Part shown: one piece after another, positions 1-7,762 of the stretch
Numbering within the stretch: the first letter of the stretch is position 1
Layout: each line of letters starts with the position of its first letter
From: Thermoleophilia bacterium
Lineage (GTDB): Bacteria; Actinomycetota; Thermoleophilia; BMS3ABIN01
Length of the DNA: 37,380 nt
Direction: 5' to 3'
NCBI GenBank assembly: GCA_016650015.1
Contig: JAENWV010000004.1
Coordinates: 1-37,380 of the forward strand
Translations under genes and position numbers: made by a program
Notes under the pieces: model-generated
Databases searched by the model: none
The model's input: the letters and a program-made list of their open reading frames with translations, nothing else
Told to the model about the DNA's origin: nothing

Positions 1-64
1 AACCGGGTATCATTCTTTATGCTCCACTCAACTGCCAAGATCGACCAAAGCTCGAGGAGGATTC

Positions 65-514
65 ATGATCAAGAAGATTCTGGTTCCCACTGACGGTTCG
101 GAGCGTGCTGAACGCGCCGCCGCTTTCGCCATAGAACTGGCAAAAGCCGAGGAGGCGTCATTGTTGTTCCTGAACGTGGTCGATGAGGTCTCGCCCGCCT
201 ACGTCTACGAGCTGGAAAGCGGCGCCTCCATAGACGTCGTCGCCCTCGACGACCAGCGGCGAAAATATGGCGAGGAGGCTGTCGGCCGCCTTAAGGCCCT
301 GGCAAATACCGCCGGCCTGAGCGCTGAAACCAGCGTGGTCGAAGGCCACCCCTGGCAGGAGATTCTTAACCAGGTTGATAAGACCGGCGCCGACCACATC
401 GTCATCGGTTCCCACGGCAGGCGGGCGCTGGCCGCCGCAGTGCTGGGCAATGTGGCGGTGAACGTCATACATGGCTCGAAAGTGCCGGTGACGGTCATCC
501 CGGTTAAAGAGTAG
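65..514 (+). CDS. Universal stress protein (UspA family)
   Basis: ORF starts MIKKILVPTDGSERAERAA and contains the nucleotide-binding motif GSHGRRAL...GNVAVNVIHGSKVPVTVIPV; RBS gaggagga upstream. Confidence 0.95.
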   Translation: MIKKILVPTDGSERAERAAAFAIELAKAEEASLLFLNVVDEVSPAYVYELESGASIDVVALDDQRRKYGEEAVGRLKALANTAGLSAETSVVEGHPWQEILNQVDKTGADHIVIGSHGRRALAAAVLGNVAVNVIHGSKVPVTVIPVKE

Positions 515-594
515 CGCTTCTTCAAGGCCGACGCTGACCAGGCCGCCGCCGCTTTTCCGGGTGACGGTCATCCCGATAAAAGATAAGCGCTTCT

Positions 595-912
595 TCAGTC
601 GAGCACGATCACGTCGTTCTCGATATGGAATGCCAGGGATGTCAGCGGCAAAGTCGCTGGGCCCCTTAACACCGACCCGTCAGGGTTGAAACGCGATCCG
701 TGACAGGGACATTCCCAATAACCAGCGGACAGCTCCCAGCCGGTCTGACAGCCCATATGCGTACAGATGTTTTCCAGCACGGTCAGGACGCCGCCGGAGC
801 TTGAAACCGCCACCGCCCTGTCGCCGATCTCACCGGACAGGCCCTGCCCTTCGGCCACCTCGGATGCTTTCATGAAATCCTCCCCCGGATCGGTTGAAAT
901 GATCAGTGACAA
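595..912 (-). CDS. Rieske [2Fe-2S] ferredoxin-like protein
   Basis: Rieske cluster motifs CTHMGC...CPCHGSRF in a 105-aa ORF. Confidence 0.92.
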   Translation of the reverse strand: MSLIISTDPGEDFMKASEVAEGQGLSGEIGDRAVAVSSSGGVLTVLENICTHMGCQTGWELSAGYWECPCHGSRFNPDGSVLRGPATLPLTSLAFHIENDVIVLD

Positions 913-916
913 TATA

Positions 917-948
917 CGAAAAAAACCGCCTCACACGGAAGCGGTTTC
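917..948 (-). terminator. Rho-independent terminator downstream of tRNA-Asp
   Basis: Minus strand AAACCGC-TTCCGTGTGAG-GCGGTTT followed by T-run (923-929 pairs with 941-947). Confidence 0.75.
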
Positions 949-961
949 CTCGAAAAATAAC

Positions 962-1039
962 TGGCGGGGGCGACGGGACTCGAACCCGCGACCTCCGGCG
1001 TGACAGGCCGGCGCTCTAAACCGACTGAGCTACGCCCCC
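962..1039 (-). tRNA. tRNA-Asp(GTC)
   Basis: Reverse complement gggggcgtagctcagtcggtttagagcgccggcctGTCacgccggaggtcgcgggttcgagtcccgtcgcccccgcca; full cloverleaf, encoded CCA. Confidence 0.95.
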
Positions 1040-1123
1040 GCGCCAAGGATATATTCTACGCTGGATTGCCGGTTTATAACAAATCGACCTTAAAACCCGA
1101 GAAACAGGCGGATTTAATCATCA

Positions 1124-1450
1124 TCACGTTCGTGGCCATGCCCCTGCTGCCCGCCAAACAGGCTGCAGGACCAATCGGAATGGTGAAAGGTTATGTCCCC
1201 AATGTTCTCGTGCTTTGAAACGCTTGGTGACTGGTATTCCGCTTTTACTGATCCACTCATGAATCCTCCTTTTAACCCGCACCAGCCAGCCGTTTCTAAC
1301 CAGTTTGGCAACCAGATTCCTGGTCGACTGCCGGCTTATACCAAGCTTTGCTTCAACTTGTCCAAAGGTGACTATGTAGCCATGGCTAGAGATAAGGCTT
1401 TCCAGCAGGCGAAGCTCTTTTTCTGACAAAATAGTCTTTTTCATATCCAT
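1124..1450 (-). pseudogene. AbiEi-type (type IV antitoxin) winged-helix N-terminal fragment, apparently degraded
   Basis: N-terminus MKKTILSEKELRLLESLISSHGYIVTFGQVEAKLGISRQSTRNLVAKLVRNGWLVRVKRRI resembles the wHTH of AbiEi/transcriptional-regulator proteins; after that, similarity is lost and no full-length protein remains. Confidence 0.45.
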
Positions 1451-1935
1451 ATAATACTCTAGTTAAGGTTATTATCCTGTGACAATTAAGACAGAATAAG
1501 CAGATCACTGCAAGAGTTTTTTTTGTGGAAAAGTCCGGTGCAGAAAAGAGCCTGCAGGCATGAAAGTTCGAACCCGGTTTCCTGTCAGAATTTCGGGATG
1601 AAAAAAATACCTCATAGCAGGCATTTTTGAAGGTCATAAAATGGTGGGCGTTATCGTTAGCTATTCGAACTTTTCTATCTTAAATTAGCTTGAAAAGGCA
1701 GTAAAGAGTCTTGTTGCTTGATTAGGAAATTCAAAAAGAGATCTATGATTCTCGATCGCTATAGTTAGATTTTAGAAAGCTGGACCGGCTGGTTCCTCTT
1801 CTTCAGGTTTGTCATCCTTCCAATTATCTACCAATGTCTATCTCAGCAAAAGGAAAGTATTGACATTGCCCGGCTTAAAAAAATTAATTACGGGTGTGTT
1901 TGCCACAATGATTTATTAAGAACGAAGGAGGCGCG

Positions 1936-2460
1936 ATGAAAAAATTACTGGTTTTGTCAGTGCTCGTCGCCGCGGGGCTGTTGTTGTTGTCGGCGGTCGC
2001 GGGATGCGGATCGACGAGCACAACCAGCTCGGCCGCTACCACGGCAGATAAAACGCCGGCTGGTAACAAGGTACTTTCACTTGACGAGATGTCGGACATC
2101 GCTCCCGGACTTGGCGATATCATGCCCACCTTGTCGCGCCGCAACACCATCCTTTATTACGCGGTCCAGAACGGCAACTGGGACCTGGCGGCGTATCAGA
2201 TAAAAGAGATGGGAGAGGGCATCGATGTAGCGGGAACAACAAGGCCTGCCCGGAAAGACGCCCTCGACAACTTCGTCAAATCCGGTCTCGATCCCCTGAA
2301 CGAAGTCGTCAAGGCCAAGGACATGAGCAAATTCACGGCGGCGTGGAACGCCGAAGTTACTGACTGCAATGCCTGCCATGTCAGCCAGGGCTTCAAGTAC
2401 ATCGAGTGGAGCCTGCCCAAGACCATGCCTGAGGATCTGACGCTCACTCCGGTTCCCTAG
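1936..2460 (+). CDS. Lipoprotein with a single c-type heme motif (CNACH)
   Basis: Signal peptide with lipobox LLLLSAVAGCGS; C-terminal DCNACHVSQGF heme-binding motif; RBS gaaggagg. Confidence 0.75.
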   Translation: MKKLLVLSVLVAAGLLLLSAVAGCGSTSTTSSAATTADKTPAGNKVLSLDEMSDIAPGLGDIMPTLSRRNTILYYAVQNGNWDLAAYQIKEMGEGIDVAGTTRPARKDALDNFVKSGLDPLNEVVKAKDMSKFTAAWNAEVTDCNACHVSQGFKYIEWSLPKTMPEDLTLTPVP

Positions 2461-2503
2461 ACAAGAGTACGGTTCCCTGGACAAGCGCAATTATTCAAGT
2501 CGA

Positions 2504-2532
2504 TAGAGCGGCGCCCTGAGGGCGCCGCTCTA
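2504..2532. terminator. Perfect 13-bp hairpin, probable bidirectional terminator between convergent genes
   Basis: TAGAGCGGCGCCC-TGA-GGGCGCCGCTCTA followed by ttctttt; lies between the convergent lipoprotein and DsbA genes. Confidence 0.8.
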
Positions 2533-3138
2533 TTCTTTTGCGGATTCAATTGCAGCCAGGGCCTGCTCGAAAACCTCGTAAGGCTGCGCGCCCACGATCC
2601 GATAACTATCGTTTATGACAAAGGTCGGCACGGCCTTGACACCAAGTGACGCGGCCTCCGCAAGCTTCTTCTCCAAAACTTCAGCGTATTCGCCGCTCTT
2701 GACCGCGCTCTCCATTTCGCCGGCGTCCAGCCCGGCGTTAATTGCCGCCTCTCGCAAAACCTCCCAATTACCGATGTGCTGCCCCTCGCCATACAATTTT
2801 TGAAATACCGCCCGGTGAAATTCCTCACCCCGGCCGTGCGCATAGGCATACTCGGTTGCTTCGAGCGCCAGGCGGGAGTTTGAGATACGCCCCGAAAAGA
2901 CCACCTTGAGGCCGCCAACGTCGGCCATCTTCTTTAGGCGCCGACGCGTATCTGCCATGTCAGCCAGGTATTCCCCGGGAATCTCCATGCCCTCCGGGGG
3001 CATGTTGGGACGCAGCAGATAGGGGCGCCACTCGATGACGACATCACCGTGCTCACGTTTCAGCTGTTCGACCGCGACCTGGCCGACGTAACACCAGGGT
3101 CAGACGTAATCTGAGTATATTGTCAGCTTGAAAGACAT
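2530..3138 (-). CDS. DsbA/FrnE-like thioredoxin-fold oxidoreductase with in-frame TGA (candidate selenoprotein, UPWC active site)
   Basis: Extending the 2530..3003 ORF upstream in frame through TGA at 3100-3102 gives MSFKLTIYSDYV-U-PWCYVGQVAVEQLKREHGDVVIEWRPYLLRPNMPPEG...; ATG at 3136-3138 with RBS gaggtgaag. TGA sits at the first active-site Cys of the conserved SDYxCPWC motif. Confidence 0.85.
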
Positions 3139-3170
3139 CTTCACCTCATCCCTGACCCGGGTTGGGTGCT

Positions 3171-3401
3171 TTACCCGATCTCGCCAACGATTGGGAAATT
3201 ATCAAGCCGGTCGGGCTCGTGCGGAGCGTCTGCGATCTCATTGGTCAGGTCTTTGCCGGCGTCGTGCTCGCCTTGGTGTGAGCCGTCTTCCCAGAGATAG
3301 CTGGATGAGACATCAAAGACCTTCCCGTCGTAAGCGACGTAAACCGGCGCCCCGTTCTCCCCCTTGTAGCCTTTCAGCTCCTCGAACGTGAATTTTTTCA
3401 T
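3171..3401 (-). CDS. Cytochrome b5-like heme/steroid-binding domain protein
   Basis: MKKFTFEELKGYKGENGAPVYVAYDGKVFDVSSSYLWEDGSHQGEHDAGKDLT is typical of short Cyt-b5 domain proteins. Confidence 0.85.
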   Translation of the reverse strand: MKKFTFEELKGYKGENGAPVYVAYDGKVFDVSSSYLWEDGSHQGEHDAGKDLTNEIADAPHEPDRLDNFPIVGEIG

Positions 3402-3419
3402 GGGTCCCCCGCTGGTTGT

Positions 3420-3818
3420 TTATTCTGTCGTTACGCCGTCAAACTCCGCCTCGTTCGCCTCAGCCTCTTCTTTTGTCGTCCGCACTATCCCGTCTTTATG
3501 GTGAGCAGGAGAATATATCGTGTAGAGCTTCAGATCTTCGCTATCCGAAGAGTTGATCACATTGTGCTCCGCACCTGCAGGAACGACCACGGCGTCGCCA
3601 TCCCTTACTTCGTAATCATTTCCATCGATGATCACTTTCCCTTGTCCCTTTTCAAATCGAAAAAATTGATCGTTGCCTTCGTGCACTTCCATTCCAATTT
3701 CTTCTTTCGGTCTCAGGCTCATCAGAACAAGCTGGCTATGCGGGCCGGAGTATAAAACCTTGCGGAAATTGTTATTTTCCAGCGTCAACCCTTCGATGTT
3801 GTTCTTGTATCCTTTCAT
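3420..3818 (-). CDS. Cupin domain protein
   Basis: EIGMEVHEGNDQFFRFEKGQGKVIIDGNDYEVRDGDAVVVPAGAEHNV cupin motifs. Confidence 0.9.
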   Translation of the reverse strand: MKGYKNNIEGLTLENNNFRKVLYSGPHSQLVLMSLRPKEEIGMEVHEGNDQFFRFEKGQGKVIIDGNDYEVRDGDAVVVPAGAEHNVINSSDSEDLKLYTIYSPAHHKDGIVRTTKEEAEANEAEFDGVTTE

Positions 3819-3937
3819 TTATTCTCCCCTTTCATCCGGAATAAAGAAATACCCTAAAAAGTCATTTAGCATGCTTGCTATCAGGATTTCGAGTATAAAA
3901 AAATTCCTTTCCCAAGGCATTTTTTAAGGCGGGGTGG

Positions 3938-3963
3938 TGGTGGGCGATACCGGGTTGGAACCA
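3938..3963 (-). pseudogene. tRNA 3'-end remnant (T-arm, acceptor 3' half and CCA), most like tRNA-Val
   Basis: tggtgggcgataccgggttggaacca matches tRNA-Val (5037..) tggtgggcgatggcgggctcgaacca at 22/26 positions, with 11 identical at the CCA end. Confidence 0.6.
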
Positions 3964-4216
3964 ACCGCTCAATACGCATGAATATGGTGGACTCTGTAGT
4001 GCGTTATCCGAACTTCTCTATTTTAAATCAGCTTTCAGGATCTGTGAAGAGGGTTTTCGGCTAGCCAGTCTAGCCAATTCATCCACTGGCATTTATACAT
4101 CATAGTGAAGCTAGGTATTGAAGCTAGGACCTGTTGTCTCTTTGAGCTTCAAACCATATTTTGCAGTTTTCGTACTCCATATTCAGATGGGTTATTCTTT
4201 TGGAACTATGAATCAC

Positions 4217-4639
4217 CTAGTCCCTATTTTCCAATTTGGTTAGCTTCCAACCGTCATCAGTTTCAGCGAGGGTCTGCCCTACGGACTTGGTTGTTTCAAC
4301 GCCGTTATCATCTTTCAAGGTCACTTCTGTATCGACCCCCGCGAGACGGCCGTCATACTCAAACCTTTCCCCCTTTATAGAATAGCTCACAAGCTTACCC
4401 GCATATCTCTTACAGCTATTGACATAGTTGTCAAGAACCTTGGGTCGGCCACTTACTACCAAGTCGGGTACCGCTTCGCAATTATTATCTTGTGTAGCTT
4501 GATAGTATTTTTCGACGACCTGCGACGGCGTATCACCGCTCGCGCAGCCAATAATTGTTACGGCCGTTAGCCCCACAACCGTCGTTGCTACCAAAATCAA
4601 TATCCATCTCAAAACTGTATGTCTCATTCTGATGGACAT
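4217..4639 (-). CDS. Lipoprotein, DUF4878-like
   Basis: Lipobox LTAVTIIGCASGD; PSQVVEKYYQATQDNNCEAVPDLV...GKLVSYSIKGE...DTEVTLKDDNG...DGWKL resembles the DUF4878/NTF2-like fold. Confidence 0.6.
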   Translation of the reverse strand: MSIRMRHTVLRWILILVATTVVGLTAVTIIGCASGDTPSQVVEKYYQATQDNNCEAVPDLVVSGRPKVLDNYVNSCKRYAGKLVSYSIKGERFEYDGRLAGVDTEVTLKDDNGVETTKSVGQTLAETDDGWKLTKLENRD

Positions 4640-4738
4640 CTGCTTAATTTTAATCGCCTCGGCGCAACCCTAGTTTTGACCGCCAGTCTATGGTTTCTTC
4701 TTGGTCTTTTTGTCATTTTGCTGCTTCTTTCGCCCATG

Positions 4739-4909
4739 CTATCTGCAACAAGTGTTTGTAGCCCAGATTGGAACCCAGTTCGCATTGTAAATCACCACGT
4801 TGCCATCGTTCTGGACAAACAGCCCAGAAACCGAGTTGCAAGCCGTATTGGAATACCACATAGGATACCCGTCCGAGGTGGAAACAACCAAGTTACCATC
4901 TGAACGCAT
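4739..4909 (-). pseudogene. Bulb-type (mannose-specific) lectin domain fragment
   Basis: Minus-strand translation YAVMRSDGNLVVSTSDGYPMWYSNTACNSVSGLFVQNDGNVVIYNANWVPIWATNTCCR* shows B-lectin repeats (DGNLV/DGNVVIY); upstream in-frame TAG leaves only one domain and no signal peptide. Confidence 0.6.
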
Positions 4910-5036
4910 AACTGCGTATCCTGTCTTGCGCTTTCGATTGAATCTTCGTTCTATCTAAATTCGAGCCTGCCGTGCTCTCAGGCTTTTTTTGAATCAAATA
5001 ATGGCTTGGTTAAGCCATTTCTTAGGGGTAGGAATC

Positions 5037-5113
5037 TGGTGGGCGATGGCGGGCTCGAACCACCGACCCCCTGCGTGTAAAGCAGGTGCTCTCCCAGCTG
5101 AGCTAATCGCCCA
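5037..5113 (-). tRNA. tRNA-Val(TAC)
   Basis: tgggcgattagctcagctgggagagcacctgctTACacgcagggggtcggtggttcgagcccgccatcgcccacca; encoded CCA. Confidence 0.96.
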
Positions 5114-5158
5114 CGTTTGCCGCCGGTCAGAAGTTTCGACCGGATGGCTGTGGAAAAA

Positions 5159-5234
5159 TGGTACCCCCAGGGGAATTCGAATCCCCGCCGCCGCCGTGAA
5201 AGGGCGGTGTCCTAGGCCACTAGACGATGGGGGC
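5159..5234 (-). tRNA. tRNA-Glu(TTC)
   Basis: gcccccatcgtctagtggcctaggacaccgccctTTCacggcggcggcggggattcgaattcccctgggggtacca. Confidence 0.96.
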
Positions 5235-5242
5235 AGATAAAA

Positions 5243-5318
5243 TGGTGAGCCGTGCTGGGCTCGAACCAGCGACACCCGGATTAAAAGTCCGGTGCTCTAC
5301 CAACTGAGCTAACGGCCC
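5243..5318 (-). tRNA. tRNA-Lys(TTT)
   Basis: gggccgttagctcagttggtagagcaccggactTTTaatccgggtgtcgctggttcgagcccagcacggctcacca. Confidence 0.96.
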
Positions 5319-5535
5319 ACAATAACCGGATATCACCCGCTGCTTCGCGGACAACATAGTGTACCAGCAGCTTCCCCGCCGGGCAAACCGTGGCGACGGC
5401 GCCTTTCTGTAAGCTTTTCCCTTTAATTCGCCGGTACGAAACCTTGCCTGCGAAGAAAGGGAAACGCGATCGAATGAACGGCGTGGCCGCGAGGAAAAGA
5501 CGTCACGCCTGCCTGATGCGGGTCCCGCCGATAAC

Positions 5536-7077
5536 CTAGTGCAGGAAGTGCCGCGTATTGGTGAAGATCATCGCCAGGTCATGCTCGTCGCAGAGCTTGA
5601 TGACTTCCTCGTCGCGGTTCGAGCCGCCGGGCTGGATAACCACCGTGATCCCCTTGGGGATGGCCAAGTCCAGCGCGTCGGTAAAGGGGAAGAAGGCGTC
5701 GGAGCCTACCGCCGCGCCCTGCAGCTCTCCCTGTGACTTGTCCAGGGCGATGTTCATCGAGTCGACGCGGCTCATCTGGCCGGCGCCGATGCCCAGCGTC
5801 GCCAGGTTGTTGGCCAGCACGATGGCGTTGGAGCGCACATGCTTGGCGACCCTCCAGGCAAACATGGCGTCGCCCCACTCACGCTCGTTCGGATGCCGTT
5901 TGGTGACGACCTCCATGCCATCGCGCTCGTCGATGCCGGAGTCCTTGTCCTGCACCAGCAGCCCGCCCATGACCTGCCGGTAGGCCGGCTCGCTGGTGCC
6001 CACCTTGCGGCGCTCCTCGTTGACCAGCAGCCGGATCCGTTCCTTTTGCGTCAATATCTCAACCGCCTCGGCCACGAAGCCCGGGGCGATCAGCACTTCA
6101 ATGAACTTCTTGGCGAGGGTCTCGGCCAGCTCCTCGTCGACGATACGGTTGAGCGCGACCACCGAGCCGAAAGCGCTGATCGGGTCGGCGGCCAGCGCCT
6201 TGCGATAGGCGGTGCCGATATCTTCAGCCACGGCCACGCCGCAGGGGTTGTTGTGCTTGGTGATGACCGCCGCCGGCAGCGCGAACTCACGCAACAGCTC
6301 CCGCGAGGCGTTCATGTCGAGCAGGTTGTTGAAGCCCAGCTCGATGCCGTGCAGCTGGGTCACCCGGGAAAGCAGGTGCCGCCGGGCGTTGACCTCGGCG
6401 TAGTAAGCGGCGCGCTGGTGCGGGTTATCGCCGTATTTGAGGTCCTGCACCTTCTCGTAGTCCAGCAGCATGAACGGAGGGAAATCGGAGACACCCTCAC
6501 TGAACCAGTTGGCGATGACGAAATCGTAATGGGCCGTCGTGTGGAAGGCCTGGGTGGCCAGGTCGCGCAGGGTCTCGAAGCTGAGCTGGTTGTCGTTCTC
6601 CTTCATCTCATCGATGATGTCGTTATAGCGCCGCGCGTCGGTGACCACAGCCACGCTCTTGAAGTTCTTGGAGGCGGCGCGAATCATTGTCGGCCCGCCG
6701 ATATCGATGTTCTCGATGACCTCTGCCTCGGTGACGCCGCGGCGCCCGGAAACTTCCTCGAAGGGATAGAGGCTGACGACGACCATGTCGATCGGCTTGA
6801 TGTTCTGCTCCTTCAGCGTCAGCATGTGCTCGTGCTTGTCGCGGTCGGCCAGCAGGCCGGCGTGGATGTTGGGGTGCAGCGTCTTCACCCGGCCGTCGAG
6901 GATCTCGGGGAAGCCGGTGACGTCGCTGATGCCGGTCACGGGAATGCCTTTGTCCTTGAGGAACTTGGCGGTACCGCCGGTGGAAATGATCTCCACACCG
7001 AGGTCGCTGAGCGACTGGGCGAACTTGTCCAGCCCGATCTTGTTCGAGACAGATATGAGTGCGCGTTTGACTTTCAA
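5536..7077 (-). CDS. purH: Bifunctional AICAR transformylase / IMP cyclohydrolase
   Basis: KRALISVSNKIGLDKFAQSLSDLGVEIISTGGTAKFL...KTLHPNIHAGLLADR...KYGDNPHQRAAYY...KHNNPCG. TTG start at 7077 after RBS ggaggaag preferred over the ATG in the ORF track. Confidence 0.97.
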   Translation of the reverse strand: MKVKRALISVSNKIGLDKFAQSLSDLGVEIISTGGTAKFLKDKGIPVTGISDVTGFPEILDGRVKTLHPNIHAGLLADRDKHEHMLTLKEQNIKPIDMVVVSLYPFEEVSGRRGVTEAEVIENIDIGGPTMIRAASKNFKSVAVVTDARRYNDIIDEMKENDNQLSFETLRDLATQAFHTTAHYDFVIANWFSEGVSDFPPFMLLDYEKVQDLKYGDNPHQRAAYYAEVNARRHLLSRVTQLHGIELGFNNLLDMNASRELLREFALPAAVITKHNNPCGVAVAEDIGTAYRKALAADPISAFGSVVALNRIVDEELAETLAKKFIEVLIAPGFVAEAVEILTQKERIRLLVNEERRKVGTSEPAYRQVMGGLLVQDKDSGIDERDGMEVVTKRHPNEREWGDAMFAWRVAKHVRSNAIVLANNLATLGIGAGQMSRVDSMNIALDKSQGELQGAAVGSDAFFPFTDALDLAIPKGITVVIQPGGSNRDEEVIKLCDEHDLAMIFTNTRHFLH

Positions 7078-7105
7078 GACTTCCTCCCCGTTGGCGGCAT
7101 AAATA

Positions 7106-7756
7106 CTAGGTATCTTCCAATACAACCCGGCGCGGGTTTTCCTCGTCGAAACTCACCCGGCCGCCCGCGATCAGCTCGATGGCACGCGGCAACAGCCGGT
7201 GCTCGACTTCATGGATCCGCTCACGCAGACTTTGCACCGTGTCATTATATTTAATTTCCACTGCTTCTTGAAGAATGATCGGGCCGGTGTCAGCGCCCTC
7301 GTCGACATAATGCACCGTGACCCCGGTGACCCGGGCGCCATAATCCATTGTGTCCTCGATAGGGCTGCCGCCGGGAAAAGCGGGCAGCAGCGACGGATGC
7401 AGGTTGATCACCTTGTAGGGAAACCGGTCCAGAAAGGCCGGCGTCACCAGCATCATATAGCCCGCCAGTACCACCAGTTCCACCTCGTGGCGCTCGAGCT
7501 CCGCGGCCATCGCCAGGTCATGTTCCAGCCGCTCCTCGAAATCGATCATCGGAAATACAGCGGTGGATATGCCGGCCTCCGCCGCCCGCGTCAGCCCCTG
7601 GGCCTTGTGGTTATCGCTCACAACCAGGGCGATCTCGATATTGGCAGAGCTATGATGCAGCTTGTCGATGATGCTCTGCAGGTTGGAACCGGAGCCGGAA
7701 ACCAGCACTCCCAGCCGGAAAGGGCGCTCGCCGGTGTCAGCCGCGGCGGCGTTCAT
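7106..7756 (-). CDS. purN: Phosphoribosylglycinamide formyltransferase
   Basis: LGVLVSGSGSNLQSIID...VVLAGYMMLVTPAFLDRFPYKVINLHPSLLPAFPG...GVTVHYVDEGADTGPII. Confidence 0.97.
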   Translation of the reverse strand: MNAAAADTGERPFRLGVLVSGSGSNLQSIIDKLHHSSANIEIALVVSDNHKAQGLTRAAEAGISTAVFPMIDFEERLEHDLAMAAELERHEVELVVLAGYMMLVTPAFLDRFPYKVINLHPSLLPAFPGGSPIEDTMDYGARVTGVTVHYVDEGADTGPIILQEAVEIKYNDTVQSLRERIHEVEHRLLPRAIELIAGGRVSFDEENPRRVVLEDT

Positions 7757-7762
7757 TGGGTC

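Noticed and set aside
5040-5275. ORFs 4989..5240 (+) and 4994..5275 (-)
   Set aside because: They run through the tRNA genes and are artefacts of tRNA sequence.
5839-7254. 471-aa plus-strand ORF
   Set aside because: Antisense to purH with no recognisable domain; a high-GC shadow ORF.
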